DNA from: Brevipalpus yothersi
Taxonomy: Eukaryota; Arthropoda; Arachnida; Trombidiformes; Tenuipalpidae
NCBI GenBank assembly: GCA_003956705.1
Contig: QZCP01000612.1
Coordinates: forward strand, 62,989 to 126,988
Direction: 5' to 3'
DNA: 64,000 nt
Part shown: positions 35,230-46,528 of the stretch, piece by piece
Layout: the number at the start of each line of letters is the position of its first letter
Numbering within the stretch: position 1 is the first letter of the stretch
Position numbers and translations under genes: made by a program
Notes under the pieces: generated by a model
Databases searched by the model: none
What the model was told of the DNA's origin: nothing
The model's input: only the letters and a program-made list of their open reading frames with translations

Positions 35230-38200
35230 GTTTATTACCAGCATTCAGACTGTTTCAAGCCTTTTTTTCTGATAACTATAACTCTAATTACTCATGAGAA
35301 CTCGCTTTTTCCAGTAATGCTGGCTCATCTAGTGTCCACGAAATGAATTGATTGATGCAAAAACCAATGAGTATGTGATTACCAAAACTTGTGAGTGACT
35401 TGAAATGAACTCATTTGGAGGAGACAAATTTATAAACAAATTAGCGTGGAATTTTGTGAAATTTAACTAAAATTGACAAATCATGTCAAAGCTAATTTTC
35501 AGCTCATATTTGAATGACAAGCGTCGATTGCAAGAAATTTGACAAGAGATATTGCTGAGCGGGATAGAAAAGCTAATATTGGATCGCTAATAGAGGCTCA
35601 CAAAGCGACAAAAACTCTCAACACTGTACCATATTGAACAAAATTTCGAATTAAAAACGAGGTGAGTTGAAAATTTCTTTCTACTGGATGCATATTATCA
35701 AGATTTGATATCATGATAGAGTGTCTAACTCGAAAAATTCATGATTTTCAAGTATGAGAGATAACAAGCTTTTGTGGTTGAAAGAGATCAATACAATCGT
35801 CATGAGATTTTTAGCCATAAAAAAGTGGACAGATTTGATAGATTAAGCACGTTCAGGGGATCAAAAGGACCGCAAAAAAGTTTTCTCAATGAAATTTAGC
35901 TTTGTGTTTCGTGTTTCATCTCGATCATCGAATGAGCCTTGGGATGCTCAGCATCCCTCTGAGACTTCGAGAATGGTTTCGAATGGAAAGTAAATCCATT
36001 TAAATTGGATCGAGGCTAGCGCGTAATTCAAAACCTCAAAAGCTGAATAAATACAGATTTCTATGAAGATCGCCCATGTTTTATTTCCAAAGTGGACTTA
36101 ATCAATCAAAAAATTGGACATTTCAAACCGAAGCAATCGATATTTATGAGAAACGATACTGTGCTCACAATAGTAAGTCAAAATGAATGGAGAGTAAAAA
36201 ATTTGGATCTCAAGTATAGCTGCAAGCGAGTATTAGTGATTTTTTCATGAAGGGAACATTATCTGAGATGATCAAACATCGAAGAGAAGGCCATTTCGAA
36301 ACTTCTAGGATCTCTTTCAAGGGCTATTATTGACAAATTTCACGATCAAGACGAAATTAATTTTGTCTGCCAAAACGCGGTCTACTACAATATTGATGTA
36401 AAAGGAACTAAAAAGATGCAATTCACAAGTAGAATAGAATTTGATTGCCAAATAAATAGTGAAAATAGGAATGCGCTGCTAAGACATTCACTTATCGATA
36501 AGAAACCCTACTAGACACACCAATTCTCATCTCATATCTCATCTTACGATTCGCTGGACCTTTCAACATGATATGAAGCTCAACTTGACTCGATTCATCA
36601 CTGACAGATCAATTCAAGAGAGAAAGCTAATTTATTCACCCAACTGAGTGGAAAATGGAACCAATCGACACTGTCCAATATGACCGATTAACCTCTGGGT
36701 CAACTCGGTTAACTTTAAATTCGAAGCATAACAACATGTCTTGGCAATTGAATGAATCGAGCTATTGTAGATTCAACACAAATTGGAGCTATTCAATTGC
36801 TCAAACATTCAATCGAATATTCATTGCAATTTTCAGGGGACACTATAGCTTGACCTCTCTTTTTCTGAGTCACCTTGACATTCTCAACTCAGTGAAGATT
36901 CATCATTATAGCGTATGTCGAGTCAGAATAAGCGCTTGGTTTGAAATTTTCTTCCATCAAGATGAAACTTTAGCTGTGCATCTTTTTCTGGATAGACAGG
37001 AGGGTTTGAACATTATGACACATTGGACATGCCCGAAATTAGGTAATTTATCAATCTGAATATATTTACCTCAGAAATCTGATTGCTTCATCACTACCTT
37101 TGGTGAATTGTGCTGCTACTTATCGTTTCATTAGTTTTCCGGAACTAAGTCTAACTAGAAGAAAACATCTAAAAGATTCACACAGAAGAAAAAAGCGACT
37201 GAACCTAGAACCAGGGGCGAGAAAATTCGAAGATTATTGATGGATCCAGGATATGCATTCTATTGAAGTTTTGGACAAAACATCAGTTAATTTAAGGAAG
37301 TGTCTTATAATTCTTCGGTTGTTGAGGAGAGGAAAACTCAACTACACTTTTTCAGTGAGATAATCTGTTTGATTCTCGAAATATATCATCAAATTGATGC
37401 AATGTGCAATCTAAGAATTCAAAATTGACTCTGATTTACCCTTCGTCTGATCCTGGACAGATTTATAGAAACTTCTCTCGATTTCCCTGGCATATGGCTC
37501 CCAAGGTGTTTCAAGAGGGCAAAAAAGGTTTAGTGATGCAAAAAATAGCAAATTTTCTTCCAAAGGAAAGGAAGAATTCCAGAGTGAAATTCTGAAGATC
37601 ATCACCCCCACTCTCCATCAAAATGAAGTATTGTTTCGATAGCAGTCTATGATAGCTTTTGGATTGAAATAACTTCTAGAGCAGCAAGAAATGATACAAG
37701 AGGTGAGAAATAGTGGATGCAAGAATAAGAAGATGATGGAGAGCATTCGAATGAAAAGATGAAAGATGATAGTTCAATAAGAGGAGGGAAAAAGAGATTG
37801 AGAAGGGTTGAGAGAAGCAGATTCACTTGTGCTTGAGAATATATTTCACATTTCAGTTTGCTTGTCTTTGGCCAGAGGATGAGAAGAGAGAGAAGCAAAG
37901 AGAAAATTTGGAGGATGGAAAAGAAGAGAGAAAAAGTTTTGTTGATCTCAGTTAATTTAGTCTGACATAATGATTGATGATGGTTTCAATGCACACACTT
38001 TTTTGCGGCCTACAAAGAGACGGAAGAGAGAGAGAGAGAGATGAGGATGCTGCAAGAGATCTCTCAGACCTCTCTCACATATACACGCGATAGAAAGCGA
38101 ACAGTTTTCAATGTGAATTTTTGTGCCTTTATTTGATCTCCATCTTTGAGATGAGAAGAGATGATAAAAGAAGATCGTGGAAGAAGCAAAATTGAACTCA

Positions 38201-38508
38201 AGAGATGCTGTAATTAATCATTCTCTGTTGACAAGATGGCCAACCAGAGAAGACAACACAAAGTGCAATACTACATCTACATGTAGATGTGTGTGTGTGT
38301 GTGTGCCAATGAATGAGCGTAACTTTGTGTTTGTAGCACTCAATTTCAAACATTACTCCTCTACTATGGACCTCAAGTGGAATTAAGATCAGTAGAAATG
38401 GGCATATCATGAACCTCAAGATACATTAGCTGGTAATATTCAGGCCACTACCCTAGGAACAGTACAAAATTCACTAGTGAAACAGAATGGCAAAAGCAGA
38501 GATACAAC

Positions 38509-38546
<38 letters not shown>
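38509..38546. repeat. (GA)n microsatellite, interrupted
   Basis: GA run of ~38 bp broken once by AAA. Confidence 0.9.
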
Positions 38547-38547
<1 letters not shown>

Positions 38548-39189
38548 ATCATGGATAGTTTCAGTTGAGGAAGCTGCATGGTAATAATCTCACTTTTCGG
38601 AAGCAAAAAGAACATAAAACATGCAAAAAACGACGTCTTCTGTAATAAATGTCAAAATGAAAACATTTTAGCCGACAATCGATGGAGATGCTAGGCATAT
38701 CTCAGTGAATGAGAGTATGAGAAACTTTTTCTGGCATCAATATGATATTGAGCCCAAAGGTATAATCTTCTTTTCCTCGGAGTTTACTTTTAACCAATAT
38801 CTCTATTGAACAATATCACAAAATTAGATCTTTCAATGCTGGACAAATCCAAATTGTGACCTTCCTGCTCCAAAATCTATGTACAAATGACACCATATTG
38901 CTCATGAGAGTGACTTTCGAAGCGAATATCACAACTGCGAAAAACGAAACCGGTAAGAAACGATAATTTAGAGACAGATAACAAACTTCAATTCTAAACA
39001 ACGTAGATTTCATAATAAACCTTAAAGGATCGCAATCTGCTCCATAAAATGCAATGGACATTATTGATCACATCAGCTTCCATGAAAACAGCAGACTTAT
39101 AAATGCTTCAAGAGGTACCTAAATTGAAAAACTTCACAGTTGTTTCCGAAAGTATATCGAGCTCATTCCTCAGTCCAATCGAAGCATCT

Positions 39190-39192
<3 letters not shown>

Positions 39193-39246
<54 letters not shown>
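39193..39246. repeat. (CT)n microsatellite
   Basis: Uninterrupted CT run of ~54 bp. Confidence 0.95.
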
Positions 39247-39249
<3 letters not shown>

Positions 39250-40640
39250 GCAGTTGAGTGTAATGCAAATAAGATGCCATCACAGCGTCAAGTTGAAAAA
39301 CTGTTAACTTCCGAGAAGATGAAGAATGAAAGCTCAAAGACCCTACAAGCATGGATGTTACCCTCATCGCTTTTTAATTATATTAGCGTGTGTTTGAAAG
39401 AGATAACAAAAAATTCTTCACTTCTTGCTACGCTATTCTACTGTGTCACATTTTCTGCATCTATTTGCTCCAGCCTCCTCCTCTAGTCCATTCTCATTGG
39501 CAAACTTCTCTCTCTTTCTTTCTTTCTTTCTTCTTTCAATCTACGACATCTAAAGCACAATGATTAATGGCTTTGTATATTAGGACCACAAGCATATACA
39601 TTCAAATGAAATACAATTAGATACTCGGCTGATGAACAAAGAGAAACTAGAGGAGGAGGAAAGGGAAAAATCAGCATCCACATCAGTCAGGCAATATGAG
39701 CCGTTAAATTTTAACGGATCAACTCTTCGTGCAGGAGGTTTGTGCATGATGATGCAAGAAAGAGTTAATGAGATTGGAAGAAATGTTCAAAGTGCGATTT
39801 ACTATCAGAATCATGGAACAAAAGATCGAACTCTTCATGTTCGATTATGGGTCTAACAATTGTAAGTTGCTCTGGTTTTTAGATTGAAATGAAACCTGAA
39901 TTAAGAAAACAGAAGTTTCTGAAGAAGTTCCAAGTAAAAGAGATTACGTTCAGAAAGATTTCTAATTTCTGGCCGGAATGGAACTGAAATCGAAGATTCC
40001 GGTGAATTTCCTTCCGAGCTAGATTCTCGAAACGAAAAGAATGGAGTTTCTTCTCTCCGTTCTTGAACAGCGTGGAGTCGATCGATATACTCGAATGATC
40101 CAATAGAATAGAATGGATTGAAATTTTTAGACTCTATTATCGAAATTGATATAATCATTGTGATTGCTGTGAGAAAAGGGTTGCTCCCCAAGAGACAGTC
40201 AAATCGAATGGATAGTTTTTTTAAGTGAATTGATTCCATGAGCCATAAACTAACTTTATGGTAGGTGATATGCATACAACAAAATCTCGTAGCTCTTTTG
40301 TTTTATTGAGACGCTCACTTGTGATGACTCTCTTCTTACTCAATATCTTCTGAATTTCAGGTTTCATGATTTCCAACTGATCAATTTACCGAACGCAAGG
40401 AACAGTAGATACAAGTGTAAGAGAACTGCATCATCGTTCTCAAACTGATTGAGAAAAGTCAAAGAAAATGTTCTCTCTTACCTAACCGAAAGTAGATTAG
40501 GAACTCTAGTTATTTGTGTAGGCAGTAGAGTTTTGCGAGGGAGGAAGAGCCGCGAAAGAGAAGGTTAACAGATTATTCAATCTTTTCTCATAAATTTATA
40601 GTCATTTAGAGCCTTATGGTCATATTATTAATCATCTTAC

Positions 40641-40733
40641 CAGAATATCCATTGGCTGCTAGCATAGCAGCTGCTGTAGCAGCACAATTAGCACCATTCC
40701 CATTGGCAATGTTTCCCCGCTCCATGTCCATTG
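40641..40733 (-). CDS. Candidate first coding exon of an unidentified minus-strand gene
   Basis: On the minus strand a TTTCACACAG acceptor is followed at once by CAATGGACATGG, which places an ATG in a good initiation context. The reading frame then runs open to a consensus donor (TATTCTG followed by GTAAGA). The 93-nt segment encodes MDMERGNIANGNGANC and then an alanine-rich stretch ending AANGYSG, and leaves one base over (phase 1). Its GC content and codon-like composition stand out from the AT-rich, GA-repeat surroundings. Ala/Asn/Gly-rich N-termini occur in many transcription and RNA-binding factors, but I do not recognise the family. A noncoding leader exon could lie near 42582-42650. 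The other exon-like island at 21426-21500 does not join it directly in frame. This is a moderate-confidence exon with no functional call. Confidence 0.45.
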
Positions 40734-42581
40734 CTGTGTGAAATAGATAGTAAATATAAAAAGGAATGATTATAATTAAAACAAACGATTCTATCTCAGT
40801 TGTAGAGTTGAGGAAGGATGAGCTCAGTCGACACTCAAAATTTCCCGTATCAAACCTTGGTGAGAGCATTCAAAACATTTCTCTCGACTTCATCATCTTG
40901 TCATCGTCATGTAATCTTCCGGCAATCATTTGCTTCCCATACTTTACAGGCCACAAGAGAGTAGCTCAAAACATTTGGCTAAATTCGAATAGATAAAATT
41001 CAATCAACGCTTCTGATGACATCACAAGTTGGAGAGTGTTTCTTCACCAGAACGTTGCAGCCACTGTTTATCATGATTGGTTTCATGTGAGAAAGTGATC
41101 CTCTTTATTAAGATGGAGAATGTTGGACAGTACAAATTTTACCCGAAAGGAGGGGAATTAGATATCTATCTATTGGATATTCATCATCAGAAACATCCCG
41201 GTAAAATGTATAATATCAGGGTATTATTTGTAACAAAATTGTTTCAAAAGTTTCAAGTGTTCTGATCAAATTGTCTTCATGAACAGATGAATTGGTTGGA
41301 CATGATATAAAGTCTCCAAGATATCTATGCTCGAAAAGTTCAATAGGTTATCTAATGATAACATGGATGATAAGCTCATTCTAAAAGTCATCAGATTTCA
41401 TTCTCTGCATAATCTGATTTGTACTCAATGTTTGAGAGAGTGGTTCAGAGTAATGAAACTAAGTGAACTATAAGATGAGACGATAAGGTTGCTGTTTTAT
41501 CTATTGCATAGATTCAAATGCCTGATGTATAACGGCAACAAACACAATGGACAGGACATCCATCATTCCATTCGCAAGTGAAAATGATCTTGAGATTCTC
41601 ATGAGTTTCCTTTCCTCTCATCTCTTTTAGTTAGACTTCCATCAGTTTCCCTTCTTCATTGCTCCTACTTTTGACCAATTGTGAATAGATAAATAAGGAA
41701 CACAAACGTTTGTCTCTGCAACTCATTCATCTTTTCGACTGCCACTCAACTCATGGCCCAAAATACAAGATGAGAAAGAGAATCAATAGAATAGATTAAG
41801 AAATAATACTCATTCGCTTACATAATCGGAAACCGATCCATAAACAAACCAAGCACACAATTCTTCTATGAAAGCAACTCATCCATCAATTGGCTCACTT
41901 TTGATGCTCTCACAACTGATGAAGAAAATACTTTCGATAGCGACTGAAAGCTTCCTGAATGAATGCTGTTCAGTTTGATATGGATATCATCCAGCTTATC
42001 TCATGAGTCCATTCGCATTGATAGAGAGATAAACCATCGATGAGACGAAAGTTGGAAACTGTATCATAAGACACTCTAATTCCGCTATACTTTTGAAACC
42101 GATTTGAATCAAACAGGTAGCTGAGTATCCAAATTCAATGGTATCAGACTTATATGATCAGATTTCGTTTTCGAGTTTGATGATGGAAGGGCACTGAATC
42201 CTGAACTTACATTTAAAGTTAATTCGGTTGGAGGGAGAGAACGAGCATTCCAATTCTGAAATTTTTGCACATGGATTTGTTGACTGAGGATATGCATAAA
42301 AAACTACCCAAGCTTGATCGAGAATAGGAAGAATGATGAAAAGTGGAACTGAAAAGCTTGTACAATCGTATGTCCAATTGAATGTACAGCCAGAAGCGAG
42401 AATATTTGCCTTTTTTAGAAAGCTTCTTTTCCCATCCTGTTTTCACAATTGTATAAGTGAATGAATGAGATGGCTATTGCGGTTCTAGCCACTACCATTT
42501 ATCGTGATCTACAAACCATCCATCATTTAGACCAGTCAACATTGGGCTATAGTTGAGTAAAAAATACGTCTCATTGCTTAC

Positions 42582-42648
42582 ATATCCAAAGTGCGATATC
42601 GTTTCGGCCTCACGCGCGGGCTTCAAATCGATTGAAAGCAATCGGTGA

Positions 42649-42650
<2 letters not shown>
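42582..42650 (-). other. Possible 5' leader exon, GC-rich, next to a GA/CT tract
   Basis: This short segment contains a CACGCGCGGG core that is unusually CpG-rich for the window. On the minus strand it ends at a consensus donor (GGATAT followed by GTAAGC at 42581). It lies directly downstream, in minus orientation, of a long (CT)n tract. It could be a promoter-proximal leader exon for the candidate coding exon at 40641-40733. One frame is open (LLSIDLKPAREAETISHFGY) but is not recognisable. This is tentative. Confidence 0.22.

Positions 42651-42651
<1 letters not shown>

Positions 42652-42720
<69 letters not shown>
42652..42720. repeat. (GA)n microsatellite ending at an assembly gap
   Basis: Uninterrupted GA run of ~69 bp that runs directly into ambiguous bases, so its true length is unknown. 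Confidence 0.95.
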
Positions 42721-42737
42721 NNNNNNNNNNNNNNNNN
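42721..42737. other. Assembly gap (17 N)
   Basis: Seventeen N bases at the right edge of a GA tract. This is probably a failure to read or join through the microsatellite. Confidence 0.99.
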
Positions 42738-43715
42738 ATCCCAAGAGTAGATCTCTTTCTTTCTTTTCTTTATATGTGGTGAAGAAGTGATCAGATACAT
42801 GATCAAGGGTGACACAGAATCGAAAAAAAAACCAGCCGACAGAGAGTTGCCGTTTCAATCGAGACTGAAAAACAATTTTGATGGTCAGTCACAACGAACG
42901 TTCATTTCCACATCTTGTACTAGCCCAAAAGGAGAACTCTTCCTTGTAAAGATGAGAACTACGAGTGGAATTCAGCTCTTGAAACCGCTTGGAGATCATT
43001 CAAATTGAAAGAAACACCACATATAGGACTTGGCTCATTATCCACCGAAAACGTAGGATTGTTGCTTCATCAGCTGACAGTTCCTCAACTCGTCATTGTT
43101 TCCAAATCGTGAGTTTTATGTGATCACGATTATGGTGTGTATGTTAGTGGAAGATATAGAATTGAAAACCACTGACAAGTAACAACAAATCCAAGACAAT
43201 GTTACTGAGAGAAACTGTCCGCCTACTGATCATCTTTTTAGGTTATCATTGTGGAGAGATAATTTGCTGTGCTGATCGCGTGCAGTGTGTTTGCCAAAAT
43301 ACGTGCTAAAAAGACTGTGAAATGACAGGTCACAGAGCAACAAGAGGTCCTGTGATCAGGACTTTTTCGGCAACAAGAAAAGAAGCTCTCAGCATGGGTC
43401 CAGGCTGTTTGATCCTCCTTAAAGCTCATTTTCCCTCCTCACTTGTACATGTTCCTCTGCTTACATGAAACATACACAATCAATACACGTAATGGGAGTC
43501 TTTTCATGATAAATTTGGATTGGAAAGCAATAAGAATCACAAGTTGTAAGATAGGAGATAGGATTCAAGGCATCTCATTTCAACAATTAAAGTGACACAA
43601 AAAACGCAATAATAACAATAAAAAACAATAATTTATCGCGCTCAAAAAATGACAACAAAAATGATCAACATTTTTATTGGCGCTTCATTCAAATGACCAT
43701 GAAATCAGATCTCTT

Positions 43716-43717
<2 letters not shown>

Positions 43718-43740
<23 letters not shown>
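43718..43740. repeat. (CT)n microsatellite
   Basis: CT run of ~23 bp that precedes the 43766-43784 copy of a short local duplication. Confidence 0.85.
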
Positions 43741-43746
<6 letters not shown>

Positions 43747-43765
43747 TTCTCCATCTCTTTCTATC

Positions 43766-44255
43766 TAGCTCACTTTGCACTCTCCTCTTCTTCGAATATT
43801 TTCAATGAGATTCGAAATGGTCCATCAGATATACACTCAAGAGATTTGAAATATCGCACTTCGCCATGGGTCTCTAGCCACATGATGAGAGTCGAATTTC
43901 GACCGATTGACTTTCATTTCTATTTTCCTCTCTTGATTCGAGTTCGAAGGACGACAGATGCCTTTAAAAGTAAATCAAACCTTCTCATTCATTTTTTGGG
44001 GAGCCAAAAAAAGAGAATAATATCAATAAATAAAAGTTGCCTGTTGCTTGAGCTCCCATAGATTGAGAGAAATTTCACCTCTCCTCATGGCCAAGCTTTT
44101 ATTTCTCTCTTTTTATTCCCTCTCATCGCAGTAATTCACCGCTTTATATTTCCTCTTCTCTCTCCTCCTTTCTGGGACATCCCATATGATCTTCTCTCTC
44201 TCTCTCTTTCTCTTCCTTTCTTTCTTTCTTTCTTTCTAGCTCACTTTGCACTCTC
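43766..44255. repeat. Short local direct repeat next to CT tracts
   Basis: A 19-base identical segment (TAGCTCACTTTGCACTCTC) occurs at 43766-43784 and 44237-44255. Each copy is preceded by a GATCT-CT-rich tract and CTTTCTTTCT-like sequence, which suggests a small local duplication of ~70-90 bp. Confidence 0.7.
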
Positions 44256-46455
44256 GTCCTCTGTCTTTCTTGAGCATTTGATTTTATCACTCACTTTTCC
44301 TGAACCATTCTCTTGAAGCCACCGATTTATATGTCCCATTCACAAATGACTATTGAAAAAGATTATTTGCTAGCATCAAATGTCAGTGGTTGTTCCAAGT
44401 GCCTCAGTAGATCGAGTGCAAATTGGAGCTCTACGCAAGCATTAAAAACGATATGGAATAATGTTCCTATTCTCTGATCTCTATGGAATATATATATATT
44501 CAGAGGAAACATTCGAGCAGTAAAAAACTTGGCATAGTGGTTATGCATCAAGTGAAAGAAACATTCGAATTGTTCGATTTTCTTACTCCAAAGCGTTTTC
44601 TATTCTCCAATCGCTCTATTTCTTCTTTTCTCTATTTCCTCACTCAATTCTCTTGCACTATTCTTGACTTTTCATGCTCAATGAATTTTGCCCGCATGAG
44701 CAGGACTTGGTAAATGAATACAAAGTGATTGGAATCGAAAAGAATAAAACATTTCGGATCTCTTAACGCATCTAAATCATCAAGTAAAGTCTTTCAACAG
44801 GTTACACAATGAAGCTCGTTCCATTATGGTCTAAATATTCTAGATTCAATTAAAGAGCAAAATTAACTGATACGATGTCTACCTGGGATAGACATCTGTC
44901 CTAACCTGCGATGTTGGGAACAAATTTGATTGCATACTCATGCCTACTTGATTCAATCATTTAGGATTTTCAAGTATTCGGTGATGGGATGATTGATATA
45001 TCCATATATGCCTACATATGTATATATGGATATGATTACATGCGTTATGACAATCAAATTGATTCATTCGAATTTTTTAATCAGAAGATCATAGAACTTG
45101 CAATATATCAATGCTCACGGATGATTGGTCATGTCATTGGGTGCCGAATGTCAGACAGTCAAACTAGCAAGTCTACCCGCGCTATACCATTCAGATCATC
45201 TTTTCAAATTTGAATTAGGTCTAACTTATCATCCAAACTAGCGGAGGACGGCAGCTCAGGAATATAAGGGGCCAAACAAGCCATGAGAGAAATTCATGAG
45301 ATACCCTGCATTAAAGCAAAACCCCCTATGAAATCAATCCTCTCTGAATACACTCCGAATTAACGAGATGATTGTTTTCACCAATTCAACCTATCATCTG
45401 ATGGTTTACCAGACTATCGTTGCATACATCGTTGTATCTATCAGACAATCATACATTTATATGAGCATGAATAAAAGAGATGTTCAGATAAGACCTCTCC
45501 TCAAAACTGGACAGTGAAGTTTTTGTAACGTCACTCACAATTAGACCCCTTTTGAATGTTTTCTTAGTTGTTTTTCATCTTATTCAGGAACATTTCAATT
45601 CAATTCGCATCAGTCTTTTATTTGGATGATTCTCTTCATGGCATGCATCAAATTTGCTAGAACTATTGAATCATGGCATTTTCTTGATCGAGGTCCTCTA
45701 TTGAGAAGGGATACTGTTCAGGTTTTGATTGTGAGCCCATCAAAAGAATGGGAAACCAACATAGAAATTACGAACTTGGTTCTGTGAGATGATCATCAGA
45801 GTCATTTCATGGACCAAAAAATTCTCGCTCGTTTGCTTACACAACATTTTGATCATTATCATCAGCAGCAGCATTGTTATCCCCTAACCCTTATCTTCAC
45901 CCTTTTTTTATTCCCAGAATCTTTCCTCGCTACTCTTCTCTAACTATCTTCAAGTAAGATGTTGCAATCAATAGCATCTAACTTTTTCTCATTGGCCTGA
46001 TAAATGCGAGATTAATTACACCAAAGGCTCAAGGAGCAGCAAACATCGGTGCTTCAGAATTACGCCTAATGCATCGGATATTCTAGAGCACAAGGCACAC
46101 CATGAGGAATGTCGGAATACCGAGAATGATGGATGTTCACTGAGAAAGCAAAGTCTCTCACTTTCTCTTCTTCAAATGGATCTCATCTTCCATTCGTTTC
46201 TCTCTCTTCACTCTCTCTTTCACAGCCTCCACAGCTTTACTAGAGAGTAAATCTCTTTCTAATAAGACCCAGAATGATGGAGTAGTTTTTAAATTTCTCC
46301 CAGCTCTCATTTCAATATAGTGATTACATTAATTACGTATCAATCTTTTGGAGGAGAAAAAAAGTGGGGTAAAAGTTGGGATGAAGGGTGAGGGAAGAGG
46401 ATGAGAGATGAAGAAAGGAAAGGATGAAAAACTGAGTGAATGATCATGAGGAGGA

Positions 46456-46459
<4 letters not shown>

Positions 46460-46520
<61 letters not shown>
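46460..46520. repeat. (GA)n microsatellite
   Basis: GA run of ~61 bp inside a wider polypurine block (GAGGAGGAGGAAG before it, AAAGAGAGGAGAA after it). Confidence 0.95.

Positions 46521-46528
<8 letters not shown>

Larger units (their letters stand above)
28755..40640. other. Gene-poor region with polypurine tracts
   Basis: About 12 kb with no recognised coding sequence. Polypurine (GA/GGA-rich) stretches lie near 29090-29220, 31970-32015, 34735-34880 and 37740-37930. Their minus-strand frames read as Ser/Phe/Leu-rich artefacts. A short (CA)n occurs near 32172-32186 and a (TG)n near 38288-38305. Confidence 0.45.

Noticed and set aside
42492..42858. Open frames with long Ser-Leu alternation across the N gap
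   Set aside because: These are direct translations of the CT microsatellite and ambiguous bases. Similar Ser-Leu or Glu-Arg frames at 15299, 39103, 46329, 49559, 49993, 53453 and 63012-63456 are rejected for the same reason.
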